Source of the DNA: Caldilineaceae bacterium | Lineage (GTDB): Bacteria > Chloroflexota > Anaerolineae > Caldilineales > Caldilineaceae | NCBI GenBank assembly: GCA_022827195.1 | Contig: JAJDTL010000005.1 | Location: 1-50,232 of the forward strand | Length of the DNA: 50,232 nt | Direction of reading: 5' to 3' | Shown here: positions 39,581-48,007 of the stretch, in pieces | Numbering within the stretch: the first letter of the stretch is position 1 | How the letters are laid out: each line of letters begins with the position of its first letter | Made by a program: the position numbers and the translations under genes | Notes under the pieces: generated by a model | Seen by the model: only the letters and a program-made list of their open reading frames with translations | Told to the model about the DNA's origin: nothing | Database searches by the model: none

Positions 39581-40414
39581 TCACTCCCACTCCCCGCCGT
39601 CCCCTCTCATCCCGCGGAAGAACGCCACCTCGCGCACAAACGTCCCGTGCCAATCTTCGTCCTCGTCGATATTGTACTCGCAGTGAATCGACACGTATCC
39701 GTCGTAGTCGATGCGTCGCAGCTCGGCGAAAACGGCCGTCCAGTCCACCATGCCCTCGCCGGCGGGCACCCAGTGCGTGCGCACCGCGCCGTGGCCGTTC
39801 TTCGCCACGCGCTCGATCAGCACATCCTTCATCGACAGTATGCTCAGGTATTCGCGCGCCATCGCCAGCCCGAAATCGAACGGCTCCCCGTCGACGGCAA
39901 AGTGGCCGGGGTCCAGGTACGCGCCCAACAGGGTCGGATCGAAGTCGCGCAGCAGGTGCATCAGCGCGGCCGCGTTCAGCCCCATGCAGTAGTGCGAGTG
40001 CGTGTGGTAGCAGACCTTGACGTTGTATATGCTGGCCAGCTTCTCCCACGCGGCAAAGGCCCGCCGCACATCATCCACCTGCGCCCAGTAGTCCATCGTG
40101 GCCGGCTCGAACCTGAAATAGCCCAGCTTCAGCAGTCGCACGTCGGCCGTATCCATCGCGGCCAGCAGCGGCTCCGCCAGCGGGTGGTCCGCGGTCAGCA
40201 GATCGAAATTGCCCGTAACCATGCCGATGCGCAGCCCTGCCTGTGTCATCTGCGCCTGCGCTTCGGGCAGCGCCGCGGCCGCGTTCTCCGGGTTGACCGG
40301 ATGGCCGGGCCGCACCGCCAGATCATAGCCGTCGTAGCCGTGCCGCTGCGCCAGATCGATCAGCTCCGCAATACTCTTCTGCTGGAGCATCTTGCTGAAA
40401 ACGATTAGCTGCAT
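39581..40414 (-). CDS. Sugar phosphate isomerase/epimerase
   Basis: A 277-residue TIM barrel (MQLIVFSKMLQQKSIAELIDLAQRHGYDGYDLAVRPGHPVNP) with ligands in VKVCYHTHSHYC, LGAYLDPGHFAVDG and SILSMKDV. YDGYVSIHCEYNIDED gives the last catalytic glutamate. Typical members convert keto-sugars or inosose. Likely part of the sugar cluster together with the SDR upstream (40530). AT-rich PARIS-like genes follow it immediately. Confidence 0.88.
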   Translation of the reverse strand: MQLIVFSKMLQQKSIAELIDLAQRHGYDGYDLAVRPGHPVNPENAAAALPEAQAQMTQAGLRIGMVTGNFDLLTADHPLAEPLLAAMDTADVRLLKLGYFRFEPATMDYWAQVDDVRRAFAAWEKLASIYNVKVCYHTHSHYCMGLNAAALMHLLRDFDPTLLGAYLDPGHFAVDGEPFDFGLAMAREYLSILSMKDVLIERVAKNGHGAVRTHWVPAGEGMVDWTAVFAELRRIDYDGYVSIHCEYNIDEDEDWHGTFVREVAFFRGMRGDGGEWE

Positions 40415-40441
40415 CCGTCTGAGCCTCCCCCAATCTCCCAG

Positions 40442-40525
40442 CCATTAACCACTGGCAACTATCCACTGGCAACTATCCACTGGCAACCGGCCACTGCCAA
40501 CCGGCCACTGGCCACCGGCAACTGC
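40442..40525. repeat. Tandem CCACTGGCAACTAT-type repeats
   Basis: Units close to CACTGGCAACTATC repeat about six times with drift to CACTGCCAACCGGC, in the spacer between the SDR and the isomerase. The word ACTATCCACTG also forms the hairpin arms at 49363-49404. Confidence 0.6.
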
Positions 40526-40529
40526 CGTC

Positions 40530-41306
40530 CTACAGCCGGTGCATATGGAACCCGCCGTCCACGTTCAGGACCTCACCCGTCGAGAATGGGAACCGGCCCT
40601 CGGCCACCGCCACCACCGCCCGGCCCACGTCCTCCGGCTGGCCCCAGCGGCGGATTGGGGTCAGCCCGTCACCGATCAGTTTGTCGTACTTACCCTTGAC
40701 GCCGCTCGTCATGTCGGTCTCGACGATGCCGGGACGCACCTCGTAGACATTGATCCCGCTCTCCGCCAGCCGGTCGGCGAACAGGAGCGTCATCATCGTG
40801 ACGCCGGCCTTGGAGATACAGTATTCGCCGCGCGTCGGACTGCTGGTGTAGGCGCTGATCGAGCCGATGTTGATGATCTTGGGCGCATCGGCGCGGTCGA
40901 CGCCGGGCTCCAGCCGCTCCAGCATCGTGCGCGCGACGAGCTGGCTGAGGAAGAAGGGCCCTTTCAGGTTTACGTTCATCACCTCGTCGTAGGAGGCCTC
41001 GGTCGTTTCGAGAATGTCGAGGCGGGTGCGGGGCCCCATGCCGGCGTTGTTCACCAGCAGATCGATGCGCCCGAAGCGTTCGAGCGCGGCCTCAACCAGG
41101 CGCGCCCGGTCCGCGGCCGCGCCGATATCGGCCTGCACGACCAGCGCCTCGCCGCCCGCTTCCCGCGCCAGCTCGGCCGTCTCGTTGGCGGTCGCGGCAT
41201 TGCCGCGATAGTTGATCACCACCGCCCAGCCCGCCTCTGCCAGCGCCAGCGCAATCCCGCGCCCAATCCCGCGCCCTGCACCCGTGACCAGCGCCACTTT
41301 GGCCAT
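40530..41306 (-). CDS. SDR-family oxidoreductase (FabG-like)
   Basis: 258 residues with cofactor motif TGAGRGIG (8-15), NYRG at strand 2 suggesting NADPH use, NNAGMG (86-91), serine in strand 5 ([12 protein letters not shown]), the catalytic Y162 and K166 in YCISKAG, and PGIVETDMT. Ends [13 protein letters not shown] as in 3-oxoacyl-ACP reductase-like SDRs. In this cluster it most likely reduces or oxidises a sugar-derived keto intermediate. Confidence 0.9.
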   Translation of the reverse strand: MAKVALVTGAGRGIGRGIALALAEAGWAVVINYRGNAATANETAELAREAGGEALVVQADIGAAADRARLVEAALERFGRIDLLVNNAGMGPRTRLDILETTEASYDEVMNVNLKGPFFLSQLVARTMLERLEPGVDRADAPKIINIGSISAYTSSPTRGEYCISKAGVTMMTLLFADRLAESGINVYEVRPGIVETDMTSGVKGKYDKLIGDGLTPIRRWGQPEDVGRAVVAVAEGRFPFSTGEVLNVDGGFHMHRL

Positions 41307-41326
41307 CTCATCACCCTCCGAACTGC

Positions 41327-41428
41327 AGTTTTTAGTAGTCAGTTTTCAGTTCTTGGTAACTGCATCGGCCGTATATGCAGCTGGTTCTACTGAAGACTAA
41401 AAACTGGAAACTGAAAACGAATAACTGC
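41327..41428. repeat. AAACTGAAAACT-type heptad repeats around a short spacer
   Basis: TTTTTAGTAGTCAGTTTTCAG on one side and GACTAAAAACTGGAAACTG on the other are inverted copies of the same heptad-like repeat, giving a possible stem of about 20 bp. It lies between the GH88 and SDR genes. Confidence 0.6.
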
Positions 41429-41438
41429 CGTCAGGCAG

Positions 41439-42545
41439 TTATTCCACGCCCAAAACTTTGCACACCGCTTCCAGGAAGAAATGGTCCCCCCACATCACGC
41501 TCTCGTTGACGCCCAGCCCCAGCCGTTCGTGGTACATCCCCTGTCTGAGGATGCCCTCCCAGCCCTCGTCGTCAACGGCCAGGAACTCAGGCTCGGTCAG
41601 CGAATCCACGATCTGCAGCGCGTAGTCGTGGTACTGCTTGCCCAGCGCGGGGTCGCCCACCAGCTGCGAGAGCTGGATCAGCCCGCTGGCGACGATGGCC
41701 GCGGCCGAGCTCTCGTGGGGGTTCTGCGGCTCCTGCTCCGCCCAGTCGTTCGGCGGCACGCCCGCGTCCGGCGTATTCTCCATATAGAACCAGGCGTTGT
41801 CCTGGCTCGTCTTGAGGAAGCGCGCATCGCCCGTCATCCCGTAGACCGTGCCGAAGCCGTAGAGCGACCAGCCCAGCCCGCGCGCCCACGACGAGTCGTC
41901 GCGCCAGCCCTGGTGCGTCGTCTGGCGCAGAAATTCGCCCGTCTCCAGGTCGAAAATCCCCTCGTGCGAGGTGCTGCCGTCGCCCCGCACCAGGTAGCGC
42001 CGCGTCGTCAGGCAGTGGCGGTAGGCGGTCTCCCACAGCTCCTCGTCGTCCGTCTCCTGCGCGGCGTAGAAGATGATCGGCACGTTCATCATGATGTCGA
42101 TGAAGAGGCTCTCGTCGGAGACAAAGGAGCGCAGATATTCCCCTTTCTCCTTGAAGCGTTTGGCGAGCGTCTGGCCGGCCTCGATCACGACCGCGTTCTT
42201 CTCCTCGTCGCCCGTCAGGTCGTACCAGCGCTTCCACGTCGACAGGAAGAGAAAGCCGAGGTCATGCACATTGCGGTCCAGCTTGCGGTGTTCCAGCAGC
42301 CGAGAGTAGTGCTCCGCCTTCTCCAGGAAATAGTCGTCGCCGGTCGCCTTGTAGACCAGCCACAGCTGCCCGCCGAGGAAGCCCTCGCACCAGTTCGTCC
42401 ACGCCTCGCCGCTGTGCATCCACTTCCCGTTCTGCGTGTACATCGGGAAGAAGTCCGGGTGCGCCTCGACCAGGTGACGCAGCTGTTTGGCCGCGAACTC
42501 GACCGTTCGTTCACATTTGGCTATCAGGTTTTCATGGTCAATCAT
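41439..42545 (-). CDS. Unsaturated glucuronyl/galacturonyl hydrolase, glycoside hydrolase family 88-like
   Basis: The 368-residue protein is an (alpha/alpha)6 barrel. Motifs match GH88: NGKWMHSGEAWTNWCEGFLGGQLW, NVHDLGFLF with the catalytic aspartate, then QTTHQGWRDDSSWARGLGWSLYG, the second catalytic aspartate region, and SVMWGDHFFLEA. GH88 enzymes remove delta-4,5-unsaturated uronic acids from oligosaccharides produced by polysaccharide lyases. AGGAGA eight bases before the ATG at 42545 favours this start over upstream ones. With the isomerases, SDR and ABC transporter, this suggests uronic-acid oligosaccharide use. Confidence 0.85.
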   Translation of the reverse strand: MIDHENLIAKCERTVEFAAKQLRHLVEAHPDFFPMYTQNGKWMHSGEAWTNWCEGFLGGQLWLVYKATGDDYFLEKAEHYSRLLEHRKLDRNVHDLGFLFLSTWKRWYDLTGDEEKNAVVIEAGQTLAKRFKEKGEYLRSFVSDESLFIDIMMNVPIIFYAAQETDDEELWETAYRHCLTTRRYLVRGDGSTSHEGIFDLETGEFLRQTTHQGWRDDSSWARGLGWSLYGFGTVYGMTGDARFLKTSQDNAWFYMENTPDAGVPPNDWAEQEPQNPHESSAAAIVASGLIQLSQLVGDPALGKQYHDYALQIVDSLTEPEFLAVDDEGWEGILRQGMYHERLGLGVNESVMWGDHFFLEAVCKVLGVE

Positions 42546-42853
42546 CGACATTCTCCTAACTGGATCGTTCTCAGTCGCCGGCTCTTCCCGCGCGTTCACC
42601 CGGCAATAAAATCGAAACTCGAAACTAAAGTAGGCCCCTTTTGAAACGCGACTTCTCGGAAGGGGGGGGGGGGCAGATAGAATTCACGGGCGTTTCGGCC
42701 GCACGCTCGTCAGGAAAAAGTTCTTGGTTCCATTAGGGCAACACTTTGGTCTTTGAGACCCACATCGGCAAACCCCTCAACCACGCTATTAGGAATGGCG
42801 CCAATATCGCGAGAGTTTACGAAATCTTCTAGGCCCCATTGCGGGTCCCAGAC
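42546..42853. other. Intergenic stretch with a 12-G run
   Basis: No gene is seen. The stretch contains a run of twelve G at 42662-42673, and GGTTCCATTAGGG at about 42725, which recurs beyond the next gene. Confidence 0.4.
42724..42746 (+). repeat. Direct repeat, left copy, beside the sugar dehydrogenase gene
   Basis: TTGGTTCCATTAGGGCAACA then CTT. The partner is at 44983-45004 and differs by one base in the core. Upstream sequence is also alike (AGGAAAAAGTTC versus AGGAAACTCC). Confidence 0.7.
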
Positions 42854-44566
42854 CTATCTTTCCGCGAGTCTGTAGAGGACACCATCCGCGTAGCCGACGA
42901 CAAAAACATTGCCCTGTTCATCTTCGCCGATGCTGCTTACCGGAACAGAAGTCCTCACAAGCAGTTGGATATCCCATCCTTCAGGGCGGTTTCCATAGGA
43001 ATCAACGACGGGTGGCTTAAGCGCCCAAATGGAGCCCCTGCAAAAGTCGGCGAAGACATACACCCCTTGCGGTAGGGCAAGTCCACGACCGCGATAAACC
43101 GTGCCGCCGACAATCGCGCACCCTCGTCCATGGTCGTACTGCGCGACGGGGAGGGTAATCGTTCCTGCATCTGTACAAGCAATGGGGAGTGCAGGAAATC
43201 CCATGCACTTGGTTCCTTCGATTCCGGGCCAACCGTAGTTTTCGCCGCCTTCGCTGGATGCCGGCTGGAAACTCAGTTCCTCGCGATCATTGTGCCCAGT
43301 GTCGGGGATGAAGAGATCGCCGGAGTGGCTGTCAAACGAAAATCCCCACGGGTTACGAAAACCGAAGGCCCAGATCTCATCCAGGACCTCATCATTTTGT
43401 GTAAACGGGTTGCCGGCGGGAATACTGTACGGCAAGACGCCCGATTCCACGTCGAGCCGCAGGATTTTACCCAGATAGGAGTCAAGATGCTGCGGAGCGT
43501 GTGCAGGAGGGCCAGGTGTTCCCCCGTCGCCTATGCCAACATACAGGTACCCGTCTTTCGGGCCGAAAACCATCCAACCTCCATTGTGCTGTGGATCAGG
43601 CTGATCGACCACCAGCAGGATTTCCTCGCTTTCCACGTCGGCAATGTCAGGGTCGTCGGCAGTCCGGAATCGACTGAGGACTGTTTGGCCTGTTGCATTC
43701 GTGTAGCTCACATAGAATCGGCCGTCATTGGGAAATGACGGCGGAAAGGCGACATTGTACAGTCCCTGCTCGCTGCAACAACTGACGTGGTCCGAAATGT
43801 CCAGGAACGGCACAGCCAGCAGTTCACCGCTGCGCACGATGCGAATGCGCCCTTTCTGCTCCAAAACAAACAGTCGCCCGCTCTCGTCGCCCGCGTGCGT
43901 TACGAATACCGGATGGTCCAATCCCCCGACAAAAGGTTCCAGCATAAATTGCGGGTCGACATTCGACTCATGCGTAGTCGGCGGGACGTTTCCGAACACG
44001 CGGACCTCCCGCCAGGCGACCCAACTCGGGCCTTGAACCGTTACTACCTTTACTTCACTTACAAGCCGCGGCGGATGAATTTCAATCTCCAATTTCTGCC
44101 CATCTTCTGTATATATTTCTGAAATATTTTTATACAATACATGTACAGAGGAGGGACCGGCGAGCCAGAGCGTATGCGACGTCAGGCCGGCAGGCGCCTG
44201 CGATACGATCAGTTCGACCCTGTTCACAAGGTACGGCTGATCCAGAACAACCGCGAAAGACTGGAGCGGATGGCCGAGAGAACTCCAGCTGGTTTCGAGA
44301 TCGTCATCAAGCGCCCGATGGCCGATCTCCCACTCTGCTGAAGCGCGGCTGCTTCCCAGAAGTGCGACGTTTTTGATCGAGGTCCCTGGGCCCTCTGCCG
44401 CCTCTGGTTCAGGTTCGGTTGCAGAATGGGGAACCAGCAAGCCTTCCCTGTCAGAAAGGCCCCCGTTCGGTCCCTCGATCGGCCTGCAAGAGGAGGCCGT
44501 CAGCAGCAATATGAGACCGGCTACCAGCAGTACAGTTCTCCCCACTCCATCCCTTGCTTTTTTCAA
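42854..44566 (-). CDS. Lipoprotein with discoidin-like and sugar dehydrogenase (PQQ/GSDH-type propeller) domains
   Basis: 570 residues. A lipoprotein signal (VLLVAGLILLLTASSC) comes first, then a discoidin-like sandwich (about 65-195, NVALLGSSRASAEWEIGHRALDD...SWVAWREVRVFG), then the six-bladed glucose/sorbosone-dehydrogenase propeller. The latter has PFVGGLDHPVFVTHAGDESG, FLDISDHV, NDGRFYVSYT, HNGGWMVFGPKDGYLYVGIG and FGFRNPWGFSFD. The HNGG and RNPWG motifs belong to the PQQ-dependent soluble aldose dehydrogenase type. It likely oxidises an extracellular sugar, while the discoidin-like part may bind carbohydrate. The surrounding direct repeats suggest acquisition as a unit. Confidence 0.85.
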   Translation of the reverse strand: MKKARDGVGRTVLLVAGLILLLTASSCRPIEGPNGGLSDREGLLVPHSATEPEPEAAEGPGTSIKNVALLGSSRASAEWEIGHRALDDDLETSWSSLGHPLQSFAVVLDQPYLVNRVELIVSQAPAGLTSHTLWLAGPSSVHVLYKNISEIYTEDGQKLEIEIHPPRLVSEVKVVTVQGPSWVAWREVRVFGNVPPTTHESNVDPQFMLEPFVGGLDHPVFVTHAGDESGRLFVLEQKGRIRIVRSGELLAVPFLDISDHVSCCSEQGLYNVAFPPSFPNDGRFYVSYTNATGQTVLSRFRTADDPDIADVESEEILLVVDQPDPQHNGGWMVFGPKDGYLYVGIGDGGTPGPPAHAPQHLDSYLGKILRLDVESGVLPYSIPAGNPFTQNDEVLDEIWAFGFRNPWGFSFDSHSGDLFIPDTGHNDREELSFQPASSEGGENYGWPGIEGTKCMGFPALPIACTDAGTITLPVAQYDHGRGCAIVGGTVYRGRGLALPQGVYVFADFCRGSIWALKPPVVDSYGNRPEGWDIQLLVRTSVPVSSIGEDEQGNVFVVGYADGVLYRLAER

Positions 44567-45003
44567 AACAGTTTGGCGCCTGGAATCTCCCGCAGGCTAA
44601 GTCGAAATCGATTCTGGGTCACATGCGGAAGGCAAGTTTGACGATTCCGACGTGGCGGCCGTCGACGCAGGCTCGATGAAACAGTCCAATGTGTTGCTCG
44701 GGTGCTCCGCAATTGCGGCGGCCCGCCTACAACCGCATCCCTTCCAGGAAACCACTCTTTGGATTCAGTTCGGAACGGTTGGCGGCCGAAGCGAAAAGCA
44801 ATAACCCCCAGTTCGTCAGGCGGCAGGCCAAAGTACCAAGTCGGGCGATGGTTTCCTCAATCACCATGATCCCCCGGTCGAACAGCTGATCCCAACGCGT
44901 CAACCCATCTGGAACTATACTCCAAGATTCATCAGATGTGCACAGCGGTGGGGCCCAGCCCAGAAAGAAAGGAGGAAACTCCTGGTTCCATTAGGGAAAC
45001 ACT
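44567..45003. other. Intergenic stretch with a possible 46-codon minus-strand frame
   Basis: No gene is assigned. A minus frame from about 44868 reads MVIEETIARLGTLACRLTNW then GLLLFASAANRSELNPK and stops after 46 codons. It could be the N-terminus of a truncated protein, but there is no family match. Confidence 0.35.
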
Positions 45004-45004
45004 T
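44983..45004 (+). repeat. Direct repeat, right copy
   Basis: TGGTTCCATTAGGGAAACAC then TT; see the left copy at 42724. It overlaps the stop codon area of the next minus-strand isomerase gene. Confidence 0.7.
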
Positions 45005-45861
45005 CAAAAACCGGAAACTTCTTCCGCCCCCACATCGCGCATCACCATCCGCAGCGTCTCGACCGCGTAGGCCATCCCGTCCGGGCCGCTGAAGCCGCTG
45101 CTGTGCCCGGCCATCGCCAGGTGCGGCTCCAGCGCCAGCATCCCTTTGTAGCCGCAGCGCACCAGTTCGGTCAGCAGCTCGGGCACCTGGCCGTCGCCCT
45201 CACCCGCGGCTTTGACCGTCCCGTCCAGCGTACAGTCCTTGATATGCACATAGCCGACGCGGTCGCGCAGCAGCGGCCAGCCGCGCTTGGTGAGCCGCGC
45301 CTCGCCGACCTGCACGAAGTTGGCCGGGTCCCACAGGAAGACAAGGTGCTCGCTCTCCAGTGCCTCGACCAGCTTCACGCAGCGGTCGAGCGTGTCGCCG
45401 ACGATGCCCTTCTCGTTTTCCAGCAGCAGCGTCACGTCTTCCTCTTCGGCGACGGCCACCAGCCGGCCGATGCGGTCGATAGCGCTGTCCAGGTAGCTGT
45501 CGTAGTCGACAGTTGCGCTGTCGCCGGGCGGATGGAAGGAGAAGATACGGATGTTTGCGGTGCCCAGCTGCCGCCCGATCTCGATCACACGCTGCAGGTT
45601 CTTCACCTCCGTCTCGATCGGCGCCTCGATCGGGCTCTTGCCGATCGGGCTGCCGAGCGCGCTGACGGTCACGCCGTGTTCTTCGCACAGCGCCCGCACC
45701 CGCGCGACCTGCTCGTCCGACAGGTTCAGCACGTTCACGCCCCAGGCCGCGCGCAGCTCCAGGCAAGGGATCTTCAGCTCGTTCAGCACCTGCAGCTGTG
45801 TTTCCAGATCGTCGGCGATTTCGTCGCCGAAAGCGCCGATCATAAAGGATGCAGTTGTCAT
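45004..45861 (-). CDS. Sugar phosphate isomerase/epimerase
   Basis: 285 residues, xylose-isomerase-like barrel: FMIGAFGDEIADDLETQLQVLNELKIPCLELRAAWGVNVLNL in the first units, and metal ligands in VTLLLENEKGIVGD, LVFLWDPANFVQVGE, VGYVHIKDCTL and GMLALEPHL. ENEKG and EPHL are the classic glutamates. Its stop overlaps the right direct repeat. Substrate unknown; it shares a cluster with the oxidoreductase and isomerase at 45949 and 47016. Confidence 0.9.
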   Translation of the reverse strand: MTTASFMIGAFGDEIADDLETQLQVLNELKIPCLELRAAWGVNVLNLSDEQVARVRALCEEHGVTVSALGSPIGKSPIEAPIETEVKNLQRVIEIGRQLGTANIRIFSFHPPGDSATVDYDSYLDSAIDRIGRLVAVAEEEDVTLLLENEKGIVGDTLDRCVKLVEALESEHLVFLWDPANFVQVGEARLTKRGWPLLRDRVGYVHIKDCTLDGTVKAAGEGDGQVPELLTELVRCGYKGMLALEPHLAMAGHSSGFSGPDGMAYAVETLRMVMRDVGAEEVSGF

Positions 45862-45933
45862 ATCGATCTATCTCTCCCGTTTTGGCCGCGCCATCCTGCC
45901 AGACCCGTTATCACAGACCACGCATGCCGCCCA

Positions 45934-45962
45934 CTAAAAGCTGAAAACTCAAAACGAAAAAC
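45934..45962. repeat. Short ACTAAAAGCTGAAAACT-type repeat
   Basis: CCACTAAAAGCTGAAAACTC then AAAACGAAAAAC, the same word class as at 26823 and 41327, overlapping the last codons of the Gfo/Idh oxidoreductase gene. Confidence 0.5.
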
Positions 45963-47019
45963 TCTCCCCATACACCGCCAAAATCGTCCCTAAACTGCGC
46001 TTGCCCTCGGCGCCGTCGATGACCGGGTCCTCGCCGCGGCGGATGCCGTCGATGAAGTCCTTCAGGATCGCGATGTGGCCACTGGTCGAAATGCCGCGCG
46101 GGTCACCCGCCATGCCCGGGTCCACCTGCTCGGTTGCCACAGCCCACGGCTCGACCGTGCCCTTGCTCGCGTCGGCCAGCTCCCAGCGCAGCACTTCTTC
46201 GCCCTCGATCTGGATGCCGCCGTTGGTGCCGTAGACCTCCAGCCGGTGCGGGAAGCCGGGCTCGGCAGCCACCGTCGCCGTGATCGTCGCCAGCGCGCCG
46301 TTCTCGAAGCGCAGCACAGCGCCGGCCGTGTCCTCGATCTCGACCGAACGGTGGCGCGTATCGGCGAAGGCGTGCACCTCGACCGGGTCGCCCAGGAACC
46401 AGAGCAGCAGGTCCACGATGTGAATGCCCTGGTTCATCAGCACGCCCCCGCCGTCGAGGGCCCACGTTCCGCGCCACTCGGCCTGCGCGTAGTAGGGTTC
46501 ATCGCGGAAATAGGGCATCGTCACCACGCCGAGCGTGATCTCGCCCAGGTCGCCGCCGTGGATCGCATCGTGCACGCGGCGGAAGAGCGGTTCCGCCCGC
46601 CGCTGCAGACAGACGCCGAGCTGCACACCGTTCTGGCGGCAGGCCGCGATCATGGCATCGGCGTCGGCCAGCGAGAGCGCCATCGGTTTTTCCACCAGCA
46701 CGTGTTTGCCGTTCTCCGCCGCCGCGATCGCCTGCTGCGCGTGCTGACCGCTGGGCGTGCAGATGCAGACCGCATCGACCGCCGGGTCGGCCAGAATCTC
46801 GTCATAGGGCCTCGCCTCTACGCCAAAGCGCTCGGTAATCTCCCCGAAACGGGCGGCATTGTAGTGGCCGACGCCGACCAGGCGCGCGCCATTCGCGGCG
46901 CATGCCTCGATCGCCTGCAGGTGGTACTCCGCCACCATCCCCGCGCCGAGGATGGCGAAACCAAGTTCGGATTGTGCGTTCCGTGTCATTGTGTTCCGTG
47001 TCATAGAGTTTCGTGTCAT
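45949..47019 (-). CDS. Gfo/Idh/MocA-family oxidoreductase
   Basis: Rossmann head FAILGAGMVAEYHLQAIEAC (G-A-G-M-V), then AVCICTPSGQHAQQAIAAAENGKHVLVEKPMAL with the family EKP motif. The C-terminal substrate domain contains GTWALDGGGVLMNQGIHIVDLLLWF (D-x-G-G-x-x-x-x-x-G-x-H-xxD catalytic set). The family oxidises or epimerises sugars and inositols with NAD(P). The start at 47019 overlaps the upstream stop (ATGA), suggesting coupling. The first 15 codons are MTRNS MTRNT MTRNA, a threefold 15-bp tandem repeat, each with its own ATG. About 356 residues from the first ATG. Confidence 0.9.
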   Translation of the reverse strand: MTRNSMTRNTMTRNAQSELGFAILGAGMVAEYHLQAIEACAANGARLVGVGHYNAARFGEITERFGVEARPYDEILADPAVDAVCICTPSGQHAQQAIAAAENGKHVLVEKPMALSLADADAMIAACRQNGVQLGVCLQRRAEPLFRRVHDAIHGGDLGEITLGVVTMPYFRDEPYYAQAEWRGTWALDGGGVLMNQGIHIVDLLLWFLGDPVEVHAFADTRHRSVEIEDTAGAVLRFENGALATITATVAAEPGFPHRLEVYGTNGGIQIEGEEVLRWELADASKGTVEPWAVATEQVDPGMAGDPRGISTSGHIAILKDFIDGIRRGEDPVIDGAEGKRSLGTILAVYGESFSF

Positions 47020-47783
47020 TGCGTTTCGTCCCACATGCGGCGCAGGAACTGCCCTGCCGGGCCCGCCTGCCTCTCCAGGTCGTCCCAGCGGCACTCGATC
47101 GAGATGCGGCCGCTGTAGCCGCCCGCGTGCAGCCGCCGGAAAAACTCCTCGTACGGGTAGTCGCCCTCGCCCGGCGCGCCGCGCGTCGTATCCGCCACGT
47201 GCACATGGTCCAGCCAGGCCGCGCAGGTCGTGATGTTCTCCAGCGGCTCGTCGTCCTCCATCATGTGATAGAGATCGGCCAGCAGCCGCACGCGTGGATG
47301 GTCGGCGGCCTGCGCCAGCTCCATCCCCTCGACCACGCTGTTGACGATGTTCGACTCGCGCGCATTCAGCGGCTCGATCACGATCGTTACGTCGTTGCGC
47401 TCGGCAATGCCTCCGGCCAGCCGCAGGAAGCGCACCAGCTGCTGGTTGGCCTCCTGCCTGGCAAAGCCGTCCGGCACCCGCCGCGCGCCGCCGCTGCCGA
47501 AGACGATCGCCTTGCCCGCGAGCGCGGCCACGCGCCCGATCGCCGCCTCCAGGTAGCTCTCCACCCGTTCCCAGTCCACCTCCGGCCCGGTCACTGGGAT
47601 CTCGGTCGGCACGAAGACGTTGAAGACCGGCGTCGGCAGCGGCGCGCTGTCGAACGGCGCCCGGATCGAGTCAAAATCCGGCTCCAGCGGCGACAGCGAG
47701 CGCACCGTCGGCTCGACGAAATCGAAGCCGGCCGCGTGTGCGATCTTCGCATCGGCAATGGGCAGACAGATTCCAAATTGCAT
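47016..47783 (-). CDS. Sugar phosphate isomerase/epimerase (hydroxypyruvate-isomerase-like)
   Basis: A 255-residue barrel: GICLPIADAKIAHAAGFDFVEPTVRSL, then VTIVIEPLNARESNIVNSV, VRLLADLYHMM, LDHVHVADTTRGAPGEGDYPY and ISIECRWDD. EPLN, ADLYHM and the late glutamate strand are characteristic of this superfamily. It is the first gene of the reverse operon, opposite the ABC transporter operon, with 224 bp between the divergent starts. Confidence 0.9.
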   Translation of the reverse strand: MQFGICLPIADAKIAHAAGFDFVEPTVRSLSPLEPDFDSIRAPFDSAPLPTPVFNVFVPTEIPVTGPEVDWERVESYLEAAIGRVAALAGKAIVFGSGGARRVPDGFARQEANQQLVRFLRLAGGIAERNDVTIVIEPLNARESNIVNSVVEGMELAQAADHPRVRLLADLYHMMEDDEPLENITTCAAWLDHVHVADTTRGAPGEGDYPYEEFFRRLHAGGYSGRISIECRWDDLERQAGPAGQFLRRMWDETQ

Positions 47784-47826
47784 GGGCGATCTTCTCCAAA
47801 ATTAGGCAAGAGAGGGACATTTCTAG

Positions 47827-47858
47827 TTGATGACGATGCATCAGGCGTATTGTATAAT
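47827..47858 (+). promoter_or_regulatory. Sigma-70-type promoter for the ABC sugar transporter operon
   Basis: A consensus -10 box TATAAT lies at 47853-47858. The -35 candidates are TTGATG (47827-47832, 20-bp spacing) or TGACGA (47831-47836, 16-bp spacing), neither ideal. GATGCATC lies in the spacer and could be part of an operator. The start would leave a leader of about 140 nt before the binding-protein ATG. Confidence 0.5.
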
Positions 47859-48007
47859 AGGACTCGCTCAGGTGCTATATTTTCGGCCCCGGCCTCCCGT
47901 TCGCCCACCGGGTGTCCGGCGCCGCCACGCAGGTCGTGAAAGGGGGCATTTCAGGGAACGCAACGCATTTCAGTCCAATCGACATACAACCAAAGGAGAG
48001 AAGACCG

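Noticed and set aside
42662..42673. Run of twelve G as a phase-variation tract
   Set aside because: It lies in a spacer more than 100 bp from any start codon and outside any reading frame; it may also be an assembly artefact.
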